Assembly: GCA_020718925.1 (NCBI GenBank)
Contig: DYRC01000030.1
Location: 4,760 to 21,762, forward strand
Origin: Desulfonema limicola
Lineage (GTDB): Bacteria; Desulfobacterota; Desulfobacteria; Desulfobacterales; DYRC01
Length of the DNA stretch: 17,003 bases
Direction of reading: 5' to 3'
The stretch's first letter is position 1. Each line of letters begins with the position of its first letter. Under the pieces are notes generated by a model that was not told the DNA's origin, ran no database searches, and saw nothing but the letters and a program-made list of their open reading frames with translations. The translations under genes and the position numbers were made by a program. Shown here piece by piece: positions 8,365 through 14,160 of this stretch.

Positions 8365-8717
8365 ATCTTTACCTCTGAAATTTCACCGGCTGCATTTTCC
8401 TTAATCCCGGAGCTGATGGTATAGACTTCTTCCACCGGCACGACAAAAATCTTGCCATCCCCGAACGCGCCTTTGGCTCCGGTTCTTGCAGCATCAATAA
8501 CTGTTTTAATAACAAAATCCTTATCCTGATCTTTTACAACCGTCAGAATCATTGTTTTGGGAATTTCATCATACGTAATGTCGCCGATTTTGATGCCGCG
8601 TTGTTTGCCGCGACCGACCACCGATGTTTTGGTAACGCCCGGAAATCCGGCTTCCATCAGAGCCGCCAGCACCGCGTCCGCTTTTTCAGGTCTTACGATA
8701 GATCGAATCATCATCAT
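8361..8717 (-). CDS. nifI1: PII-like nitrogenase regulator NifI1
   Basis: A 118-residue PII-family protein, partner of NifI2 in ammonium-dependent post-translational control of nitrogenase. The sequence shows the PII core (IRSIVRPEKADAVLAALMEA), the GRGKQRGI motif at residues 35-42 leading into a T-loop that lacks the GlnB uridylylation-site context, and GAFGDGKIFVVPVEEV near residues 93-108. Three consecutive ATG codons (8717, 8714, 8711) open the frame. AGGAG lies 10 nt before the first, so the first or second is used. The nifH stop is 24 nt upstream, and the stop overlaps the nifI2 start. Confidence 0.93.
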   Translation of the reverse strand: MMMIRSIVRPEKADAVLAALMEAGFPGVTKTSVVGRGKQRGIKIGDITYDEIPKTMILTVVKDQDKDFVIKTVIDAARTGAKGAFGDGKIFVVPVEEVYTISSGIKENAAGEISEVKI

Positions 8718-8741
8718 GATTTTTGTTCTCCTTATAGTGAT

Positions 8742-9566
8742 TTACGCCGCAATGCCATGCTCAATCAGAAGTTTTTCCAACTCGTCAATTGCCAACGGTT
8801 TCGGAACGATAAACATTTTGTTGTTCTCAATCTTGCCAGCCAAGGTACGGTATTCATCTGCCTGTGAATGTTTGGGATCAAATTCGATTACGGTTTTTCT
8901 GTTTATTTCAGCCCTCTGCACCATGTTGTCTCTGGGAACAAAATGAATCATCTGCGTTCCGAGCGCATCTGCAAAAGCTCCTATCATTTCTTTTTCATTG
9001 TCAACCTTCCGGCTGTTGCAGATTAATCCGCCAAGCCTTACGCCGCCTGCTTCGGCAAATTTCACAATACCTTTGCAGATGTTGTTTGCCGCATACATTG
9101 CCATCATTTCGCCGGAAACCACGATATAGATTTCCTGAGCTTTTCCTTCGCGGATAGGCATGGCAAATCCGCCGCATACCACGTCGCCCAAAACATCGTA
9201 AAAGGCGTAGTCAAGTTTTTCGCTTTCTGCATACGCTCCCAATTGTTCCAGCAGATTGATGGAGGTGATGATACCGCGTCCCGCACAGCCTACGCCCGGT
9301 TCGGGTCCGCCGGATTCTGTGCATAATGTCCCGGCAAATCCCATTTTTCTGACATCCGCCAGATCAACGTCTTCGCCTTCTTCGCGCAAGGTATCCAGCA
9401 CTGTTCTCTGCGCCAATCCGCCCAGAAGCAATCGGGTGGAGTCTGCTTTGGGATCGCAGCCGACCACCATGACTTTTCTGCCCATTTCGGCAAGACCTGC
9501 TACTGTATTCTGTGTGGTGGTGGATTTTCCGATCCCGCCTTTTCCGTATATGGCAATCTTTCTCAT
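8742..9566 (-). CDS. nifH: Nitrogenase Fe protein (dinitrogenase reductase) NifH
   Basis: A 274-residue ATP-hydrolysing electron donor to the MoFe protein; the dimer holds one [4Fe-4S] cluster. The P-loop GKGGIGKST is at residues 8-16, the switch region DPKADSTRLLLGG near 38-50, and the cluster ligands are Cys94 (GVGCAGRG) and Cys131 (DVVCGGF). Arg97, the residue modified by DraT in organisms with ADP-ribosylation control, is present, though NifI1/NifI2 imply another control route here. The start at 9566 gives the standard MRKIAIYGKGG terminus with AAGGA 8 nt upstream. The frame is open a further 30 codons upstream, but that stretch overlaps the sigma-54 promoter and is not expected to be translated. 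It is the first gene of the nifH-I1-I2-D-K operon. Confidence 0.97.
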   Translation of the reverse strand: MRKIAIYGKGGIGKSTTTQNTVAGLAEMGRKVMVVGCDPKADSTRLLLGGLAQRTVLDTLREEGEDVDLADVRKMGFAGTLCTESGGPEPGVGCAGRGIITSINLLEQLGAYAESEKLDYAFYDVLGDVVCGGFAMPIREGKAQEIYIVVSGEMMAMYAANNICKGIVKFAEAGGVRLGGLICNSRKVDNEKEMIGAFADALGTQMIHFVPRDNMVQRAEINRKTVIEFDPKHSQADEYRTLAGKIENNKMFIVPKPLAIDELEKLLIEHGIAA

Positions 9567-9615
9567 AACAAGTTTCCTTTCATACACATAAAAAAATCGT
9601 GTTGATTTATGATAT

Positions 9616-9630
9616 GCAAAGCAAGTGCCA
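9616..9630 (-). promoter_or_regulatory. Sigma-54 (-24/-12) promoter of the nif operon
   Basis: On the minus strand the sequence reads TGGCAC-TTGCT-TTGC, matching the RpoN consensus TGGCAC-N5-TTGC with the invariant GG and GC exactly 10 bp apart. The expected transcription start is near 9604, leaving a leader of about 38 nt before the nifH ATG. Sigma-54 promoters need an ATP-dependent enhancer-binding activator, consistent with the palindromes lying further upstream. Confidence 0.92.
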
Positions 9631-9719
9631 AGCCCGGAATAATGTAAAATTATCAATATAAATAATTGTTTTTTAATTATATATCAATTTGATGAGTGAC
9701 AAATAATCTGATTTTTATG

Positions 9720-9793
9720 TTACATTATTGTAATATACATATAAACTTATTACAATTTTGTAATATAAAAAATAAGTTATTACAATTTTGTGA
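9720..9793. promoter_or_regulatory. Three phased palindromes, candidate activator (enhancer) sites for nifH
   Basis: Three 14-bp elements of form TTACA-N4-TGTAA start at 9720 (TTACATTATTGTAA), 9750 (TTACAATTTTGTAA) and 9780 (TTACAATTTTGTGA, one arm imperfect). The spacing is exactly 30 bp, so all face nearly the same side of the helix. Their centres lie about 123, 153 and 183 bp upstream of the expected nif transcription start, a usual distance for sigma-54 enhancers. They do not match the NifA motif TGT-N10-ACA or the NrpR motif GGAA-N6-TTCC. The first two 30-bp units agree at 23 of 30 positions, so they also form a short tandem repeat. The binding protein is unknown. Confidence 0.65.
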
Positions 9794-9802
9794 ATAATAA
9801 AA

Positions 9803-9910
9803 CACCCCTCCCCGACCCCTCCCCCAACCCCTCCCCGAAACGGAGAGGAGGGGAGTCCTGATGATGTCTCTCCCCCTTCCCTTTCAGGGAAGGGGGCCGG
9901 GGGGTTAGGT
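9803..9910. repeat. GC-rich two-hairpin repeat, copy B, overlapping the CYTH stop codon
   Basis: The element starts with three tandem CCCCTCCCC-type units (9805-9836), the last pairing CCCCTCC (9828-9834) with GGAGGGG (9847-9853). A second hairpin is an 11-bp perfect stem, CCCCCTTCCCT (9872-9882) with AGGGAAGGGGG (9886-9896), loop TTC. The 40-nt end (9871-9910) matches copy A at 37 of 40 positions. It overlaps the last codons of the CYTH gene, whose TAA stop lies inside the GGTTAGGT tail. No T-run follows the hairpin on the minus strand, so it is not a classical terminator, though it may slow or block read-through into nif. Confidence 0.72.
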
Positions 9911-10513
9911 GCCCGCTTCAAACAAGGGGCTGTAAGATGAAAAATCAAGGGCAAGAGCGTTGAAGTTGTCAAAACTCAGATCAGAAAACGGAAGGGCGAG
10001 TTTTTCTTTCAGCTTGGCAAAGATAAACAGATAGCCGCGTACAATCCGTTTTTCCCATTTCAAGCCAAGGGCATCGGCAATCTGTCTGATCTCATCCCGT
10101 CCGCCTTCGATTTCCAGAAAATCGCCGTAAGGCATTGTATCCAGACATAAATCACAATTATTGAACGTAAAGGTTTCCCGCCATTTTTCATATCCTAGCT
10201 GAGGAAAAAAGCCCAACGCCTCCAAGATGCGTTTCATATCTTCAAACTTGCCGACCTCAACTTCCAGTTCCCGAAATACTTTGAATTGCGTATCTCTGAC
10301 CTTTGGTGCAGATTTAAGTGTCAGAATGGCGCGGGAATCCTGACGCAGCCTCAGCAGGGACCCGCCGTTCATCAGGCATTTGTCCGCATCGTCAAAGCAG
10401 ATATTGTTTTCAAAAAGCCGTCCTTGAGACACCGCGCCCAGATCAAGAATACGCGCCTTCACAGCGTCTTTATCCGGCAGATAAAATTTAACCTCAATTT
10501 CAAGATCGCTCAT
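9905..10513 (-). CDS. CYTH-domain protein (class IV adenylate cyclase / triphosphatase-like)
   Basis: A 202-residue protein of the CYTH (CyaB/thiamine-triphosphatase) superfamily, tunnel-fold enzymes acting on triphosphorylated substrates with divalent metals. The defining ExExK motif is present as E5-I-E7-V-K9. Further family positions are LLRLRQD (substrate-binding arginines), ILTLKSAP, the acidic FRELEVEV and GDFLEIEG. Such proteins range from class IV adenylate cyclases to inorganic or thiamine triphosphatases, and the sequence does not settle which. The start overlaps the CbiF/CobM stop (ATGA), so it is the last gene of the corrinoid-gene string, although no link of CYTH enzymes to cobalamin is established. 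The stop codon is supplied by repeat copy B, so the C-terminus may have been altered by that insertion. Confidence 0.85.
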   Translation of the reverse strand: MSDLEIEVKFYLPDKDAVKARILDLGAVSQGRLFENNICFDDADKCLMNGGSLLRLRQDSRAILTLKSAPKVRDTQFKVFRELEVEVGKFEDMKRILEALGFFPQLGYEKWRETFTFNNCDLCLDTMPYGDFLEIEGGRDEIRQIADALGLKWEKRIVRGYLFIFAKLKEKLALPFSDLSFDNFNALALDFSSYSPLFEAGT

Positions 10514-11280
10514 TCTCCGCCCCTGTATCCGTGTTTGAAATTTTTATCATAAAGCTTTGAATAATGCCGTATCTGGCTGAGACTCACGTCCAGCACTTTT
10601 CCGACAATAATGATTGCCTGATGTGTAATCTCTTGTTCTTTAACGGTTTTTGTCAAGTTGCCGATTTGCGTCCATACAATTTTTTCCTGCGGCTGACTCA
10701 CCCGGAATGCCACCACACAGGGCGCGTCTTTTCCATAAGCTTGGCTGAGAATCTCCTCCAACTCGTTGGTCAGGCTGATGCTCAGATAAATTGCCATTGA
10801 TGTCTGATGACTTGCCAAACGCGCCAAAGCTTCTTTTTCAGGAACCGGCGTTCTGCCTGCCATCCGGGTTAAAATCAGGGTTTGGGAAATTTCAGGGAGC
10901 GTATATTCGAGTCCCATCGCCGCAGCCGCAGCAAACGCGGCAGTAACGCCGGGAATCACCGTATAAGGAATCTCCCGTTTGGCAAGCTCCGACATCTGCT
11001 CGAAAATTGCGCCGTAAAGACTCGGATCTCCGGTATGAAGCCGCAACACTCGGCGTCCTGCCCGATATGCGGTCTCCATTTCCCGGATAATGTCGCCAAG
11101 GTGCATGGATGCGCTGTTTAACTTAGGCGTATCCGGCTTTGCCCATTTTAAAACTGCTTGGGGGACCAAAGACCCCGCATAAATCACCAGATCAGCTTCT
11201 ATAAGCGCGTGCTGCGCCTTGACCGTAATCAGATCCGGATCCCCCGGACCTGCTCCGGCAAATATAACCGGATATGTCAT
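10510..11280 (-). CDS. cbiF: (Cobalt-)precorrin-4 C11-methyltransferase, CbiF/CobM
   Basis: A 256-residue S-adenosylmethionine-dependent methyltransferase adding the C11 methyl group to the corrin ring in cobalamin synthesis. Tetrapyrrole methylase motifs are visible: the N-terminal AGAGPGDPDLITVKA, LVIYAGSLVP, LHTGDPSLYGA and VIPGVTAAFAAAAAMG. The start at 11280 was chosen because its ATG overlaps the cbiET stop (ATGA) and GGAGAAAAGG lies just upstream; the frame extends 10 codons further without a ribosome site. In an anaerobe the substrate would be cobalt-precorrin-4 (CbiF) rather than precorrin-4 (CobM); the sequence alone does not separate these. The neighbour CbiET acts later in the same pathway. 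Confidence 0.93.
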   Translation of the reverse strand: MTYPVIFAGAGPGDPDLITVKAQHALIEADLVIYAGSLVPQAVLKWAKPDTPKLNSASMHLGDIIREMETAYRAGRRVLRLHTGDPSLYGAIFEQMSELAKREIPYTVIPGVTAAFAAAAAMGLEYTLPEISQTLILTRMAGRTPVPEKEALARLASHQTSMAIYLSISLTNELEEILSQAYGKDAPCVVAFRVSQPQEKIVWTQIGNLTKTVKEQEITHQAIIIVGKVLDVSLSQIRHYSKLYDKNFKHGYRGGE

Positions 11281-12500
11281 AAATGTTCCTTTTCTCCTGA
11301 AATAATCCATACCGGATTCTGCGCCTCAGTTCTTTCGCCCCAGGGCATTTTCTGCCCCCGGCTGATCTGAATCTGAACAAAATCCGCGTTGAATCCGTTT
11401 CTTTTAAGGCTTTCCAACGCCAGCACAAGACTTTGAACCAGCACTGTATTGATAACCATAATTCCGCCCGGTTTAAGATGACGTGCGGCAGTGTCAATAA
11501 TTGCGCCAAGTTCTTTTCCGCCGCCGCCGATAAAAATTCTGTCCGGCTTGGGCAGCTTGTCAAGACCATCGGGCAGAGCGGCTTCAACTACTTCCAAATT
11601 GCGAATGCCGAACTGCCTGCCGTTGGCTCTGATCTGCTCTATCCGCTCGGCTTTATGCTCCACCGCGATAATCTTGCCGGTTTTGAGAAACAAAGAGGCT
11701 TCAATAGACACAGATCCGCTTCCCGCGCCCAAATCCCACAGCACATAATCCGAAGAAAATAATTTAAGCTTGGAGAGCGATACTGCCCGCACTTCGGGCT
11801 TGGTGATATTACCCTTGTGATGCAGATAGCATTTATCCGGCATTCCGTTGTATAACAGTTTGCATTCTTTAGGAAATGCAACACGGCGCAGGATAACAAA
11901 ATTAGGCTCTGAAAAACTCAGGCTTGCCGCCTGCTCCGGCGTATAAGAAGCGATTTTTTCATCCGGACTGCCAAGCTGCTCAAACACCCATACCTGAAAC
12001 TCTTCTTTCGCGCCTTTTTTCAGGATAAAATTCGCCACCCACGCCGGATTTTTATCCGAATCCGTAAAAACGGCAATCTTATCTTTTTCAGCAATCGCCT
12101 CTGCCAATTCTTTTTCCGAATCTCTGCCATGCAGACTGAGAACCTGCGCGTCATGCCATGATTCTTTGATCCGGGCAAACGCTCCGGCAACGGTGGTAAT
12201 ATTCGGATAAATCACCACATTTTCCGCGCCGAGTGATTTGACCAAAAATGCACCGATGCCGTAAAATAACGGATCACCTGATGCGATCACCACAACATTT
12301 TTTCCGTTCCGATTCTTCAGATACTCTGCCAGCCCGGTCAGATCCTTATTAATTTCTTTTTTAAGAGCCGGAAAGTCCTCAAAAAAGCTAAGATGCCGTT
12401 TTCCGCCGACCAACACATCCGCGGCATGGATGATCTCCCGATATTTCGGAGTAAGGTCTTGGGGAGAAAGCCCGATGCCGATTACAGATATTGATTTCAT
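11277..12500 (-). CDS. cbiET: (Cobalt-)precorrin-6B/7 methyltransferase CbiET fusion (CobL-type)
   Basis: A 407-residue two-domain enzyme of corrin-ring synthesis. Residues 1 to about 205 form the CbiE domain, a tetrapyrrole methylase with SVIGIGLSPQDLT and VIASGDPLFYGIG (about 71-84), which methylates C5. The C-terminal part is the CbiT domain, a Rossmann methyltransferase with SAM-binding DLGAGSGSVSIE (256-267) and FIGGGGKEL, which methylates C15 and decarboxylates the C12 acetate. The order and size match CobL and known CbiET fusions. The start at 12500 (MKSISVIGIGL) is preferred, with AGGA 8 nt upstream; the in-frame ATG at 12509 has no spaced ribosome site. Its stop overlaps the cbiF start, so both are translated in tandem. 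No B12 riboswitch is recognisable in the short leader. Confidence 0.92.
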   Translation of the reverse strand: MKSISVIGIGLSPQDLTPKYREIIHAADVLVGGKRHLSFFEDFPALKKEINKDLTGLAEYLKNRNGKNVVVIASGDPLFYGIGAFLVKSLGAENVVIYPNITTVAGAFARIKESWHDAQVLSLHGRDSEKELAEAIAEKDKIAVFTDSDKNPAWVANFILKKGAKEEFQVWVFEQLGSPDEKIASYTPEQAASLSFSEPNFVILRRVAFPKECKLLYNGMPDKCYLHHKGNITKPEVRAVSLSKLKLFSSDYVLWDLGAGSGSVSIEASLFLKTGKIIAVEHKAERIEQIRANGRQFGIRNLEVVEAALPDGLDKLPKPDRIFIGGGGKELGAIIDTAARHLKPGGIMVINTVLVQSLVLALESLKRNGFNADFVQIQISRGQKMPWGERTEAQNPVWIISGEKEHL

Positions 12501-12599
12501 TGCTGTCATCCTATGATTTTAATTTCAGGTTGATGATGCTCATCTGTTGCCCATACTCCTATATATGAAGACGCAATTGAAATCTTACATTAAAAAAAA

Positions 12600-12689
12600 T
12601 TAAAATATACTGACGGCAAGCAGAACGACTGCCAGCAGCAACACCAGCCACAATTGATCCGGGCTGAATTGAGGCAGAGATTTATTCAT
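12600..12689 (-). CDS. Small single-pass membrane protein, 29 residues, unknown
   Basis: An ATG-started frame of 29 codons ending in TAA. After a polar N-terminus (MNKSLPQFSPDQ) come about 17 strongly hydrophobic residues, LWLVLLLAVVLLAVSIF, running to the end; this is a membrane anchor without a soluble domain. It begins 2 nt after the stop of the 37-codon ORF upstream, so it could be translated by reinitiation; no separate strong ribosome site is seen. I do not recognise a family. The continuous hydrophobic run and the tight spacing argue for a real product, but a chance frame cannot be excluded at this length. Confidence 0.5.
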   Translation of the reverse strand: MNKSLPQFSPDQLWLVLLLAVVLLAVSIF

Positions 12690-12691
12690 GA

Positions 12692-12805
12692 TTATCCGAT
12701 CCGAAATAAAACAGTATTCGGCATAGAGGTGAATTTTTCATTGCGGACAAGTTCATGTTCCACTCTGACCATCGGCACAAGCCGGGTCGTATATGTTGTA
12801 TACAT
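12692..12805 (-). CDS. Small protein after ald, 37 residues, unknown
   Basis: An ATG-started frame of 37 codons (MYTTYTTRLVPMVRVEHELV at the start) ending at TAA. It has a strong ribosome site, AGGAGA 6 nt before the ATG, and this site overlaps the TAG stop of alanine dehydrogenase, so the two genes are translationally coupled. The protein is basic with a short amphipathic middle (VRVEHELVRNEKF); no cysteine, signal peptide or membrane segment is present. The same stop-plus-TAGGAG arrangement joins nifI2 to nifD in this window, showing it is a normal gene junction in this genome. I do not recognise the family. It could be a genuine small protein or the remnant of a longer one. Confidence 0.55.
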   Translation of the reverse strand: MYTTYTTRLVPMVRVEHELVRNEKFTSMPNTVLFRIG

Positions 12806-12815
12806 GTTTTTTCTC

Positions 12816-13931
12816 CTAAGTCAGCAGGCTGTCAATCGGCGTATATTCAAGCCCGAAAGCATCAGAAACGCCTTTGTATGTAACCTTGCCCTGCACCACA
12901 TTTGCGCCCAGTTTCAAGTCAGGATTTTCCTTAAACGCCTGTTTCCAGCCTTTATCTGCCAATTGAAGCGCGTAGGGCAGCGTGGCATTCGTCAGCGCGT
13001 AGGTGGATGTGATGGGAACCGCGCCCGGCATATTTGCCACGCAATAATGCACAATCCCATCCACAATATAGGTCGGATCAGCATGAGTGGTGGGTTTTGA
13101 GGTCTCAAAGCATCCGCCCTGATCAATTGCCACATCTACCAGCACCGCGCCTTTTTTCATGGTTTTGAGGATTCGTTTGGTAATCAGTTTCGGGGCTTTT
13201 GTGCCGGGAATCAGTACCGCGCCGATGATCACATCCGCCTGTTTTGCCAATTTGGCAACAGTCTGAGGACCGGGCATCATCAGAAAGCAATTTTTAGGCA
13301 TAACATCTGAGAGATAGCGCAAGCGATCCAGATTGTTATCCAAAAGATACACTTTGGCACCCATACCGCAGGCTACTTTTGCCGCGTTAGTTCCCACAAT
13401 GCCCGCGCCGATGACCACAACGGTCGCAGGTTCAACACCCGGCACTCCGCCGAGCAGGATTCCCAGACCGCCGGTGGTTTTTTCAAGATATTTTGCCGCT
13501 TCCTGAACCGCCATTCTGCCTGCCACTTCGCTCATGGGTGTCAATAGCGGCAGAGAACCGTCTTTTCTCTGAATGGTCTCGTATGCAATATTGACGGATT
13601 TGCGCTTGATTAATTCGCGGGTCAGCGGCTCGGAGGCAGCCAGATGAAGATAGGTGAAAATGATCTGATCTTTTCGGATGAGTTTGTATTCCGAAGGCAG
13701 CGGCTCTTTGACGTGCATGATCATGTCTGATTTTTCATAGATTTGTGCAGGCGGTTCGATGATTTCCGCCCCGGATTTCTGATAATCCTCATTGCTAAAA
13801 CCGCTGCCGATGCCTGCGTCTTTTTCCACCAGCACCGTATGTCCGTGTTTTTTCATCACTTCAACGCCGCCCGGTCTTACGGACACCCGATTCTCTCTTT
13901 CCTTGATTTCTTTCAAAACGCCTATAATCAT
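12816..13931 (-). CDS. ald: Alanine dehydrogenase
   Basis: A 371-residue cytoplasmic NAD-dependent enzyme that interconverts L-alanine with pyruvate and ammonium (EC 1.4.1.1). The length is the normal family size. Substrate-binding and catalytic residues are in place: Arg15 (ENRVSVRP), Lys75 (HVKEPLP), His96 (YLHLAA) and Asp270 (VDVAIDQGG). The NAD-binding Rossmann motif is VVVIGAGIVGTNAAK with GAGIVG at 175-180. The C-terminal signature NMPGAVPITSTYALTNAT is present. AAGGAG lies 9 nt before the start. A promoter-like sequence lies 39-66 nt upstream. It heads a minus-strand series continuing with two small ORFs and cobalamin genes. It may serve either alanine use or ammonium assimilation; proximity to nif is suggestive only. 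Confidence 0.97.
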   Translation of the reverse strand: MIIGVLKEIKERENRVSVRPGGVEVMKKHGHTVLVEKDAGIGSGFSNEDYQKSGAEIIEPPAQIYEKSDMIMHVKEPLPSEYKLIRKDQIIFTYLHLAASEPLTRELIKRKSVNIAYETIQRKDGSLPLLTPMSEVAGRMAVQEAAKYLEKTTGGLGILLGGVPGVEPATVVVIGAGIVGTNAAKVACGMGAKVYLLDNNLDRLRYLSDVMPKNCFLMMPGPQTVAKLAKQADVIIGAVLIPGTKAPKLITKRILKTMKKGAVLVDVAIDQGGCFETSKPTTHADPTYIVDGIVHYCVANMPGAVPITSTYALTNATLPYALQLADKGWKQAFKENPDLKLGANVVQGKVTYKGVSDAFGLEYTPIDSLLT

Positions 13932-13969
13932 CGTTGCATCTCCTTTTCATATTTAAATTGACGTATAAA

Positions 13970-13997
13970 ATTATCCTAACTACGCAAACACAGTCAA
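13970..13997 (-). promoter_or_regulatory. Sigma-70-type promoter of ald
   Basis: On the minus strand TTGACT (13997-13992) and GATAAT (13975-13970) are separated by 16 bp, five of six matches to each hexamer consensus. The expected start leaves a leader of about 30 nt before the ald ATG at 13931, which contains the AAGGAG ribosome site. Confidence 0.6.
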
Positions 13998-14099
13998 GTA
14001 ATTACTATATTTAAGGCATCACCTCCGATCATACTTTTACTATTATCATCTCTTTCGTATAGAAGTCAAGAATTGAAAAGACTCGACAATTCTCAAACC

Positions 14100-14128
14100 T
14101 TGACATCACAGAAGAACACTGTTACATA
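14100..14128 (+). promoter_or_regulatory. Candidate sigma-70-type promoter of the helicase-exonuclease gene
   Basis: A perfect TTGACA (14100-14105) is followed after 17 bp by TACATA (14123-14128), a weak -10 with three of six matches. The start codon at 14161 lies about 32 nt downstream. The divergent ald promoter is about 100 bp away. No recognised SOS operator was seen. Confidence 0.4.
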
Positions 14129-14160
14129 CCATCAGCAAACTAAAGGTTTATCAAAACAAC

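Larger units (their letters stand above)
9567..9904. other. nif control region (338 nt without a gene)
   Basis: Reading towards nifH from the CYTH gene, this stretch holds the GC-rich repeat copy B, then a very AT-rich segment with three 30-bp-spaced palindromes (9720-9793), another AT-rich segment (about 9637-9719) with possible bending character, the -24/-12 promoter (9616-9630), and the nifH leader of roughly 38 nt. A palindrome ATCAATTTGAT lies at 9683-9693 and a half-copy of the array motif (AATAATGTAA) at 9640-9649. No convincing IHF consensus site was found between the palindromes and the promoter. No coding sequence is supported here. Confidence 0.75.

Noticed and set aside
9567..9656. 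N-terminal extension of NifH by 30 codons
   Set aside because: The extension runs through the -24/-12 promoter and beyond the predicted transcription start, has no ribosome site, and NifH normally begins at MRKIAIYGKGG.
9720..9809. 30-bp repeats considered as a CRISPR array
   Set aside because: The repeats abut with no unique spacers, only the palindromic core is conserved, and no cas gene is near. A regulatory array fits better.
12501..12599. Cobalamin riboswitch or leader peptide upstream of cbiET
   Set aside because: The gap is only about 100 nt with no recognisable B12 box. A 10-codon frame (MSIINLKLKS) ends just before the cbiET ribosome site, but its own ribosome site is too distant to support it.
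14014..14028. Sequence resembling the 3' end of 16S rRNA (GCATCACCTCC)
   Set aside because: It is a short match outside any rRNA context. On the minus strand it reads as GGAGGTGATG followed by a two-codon frame, with no gene to start.
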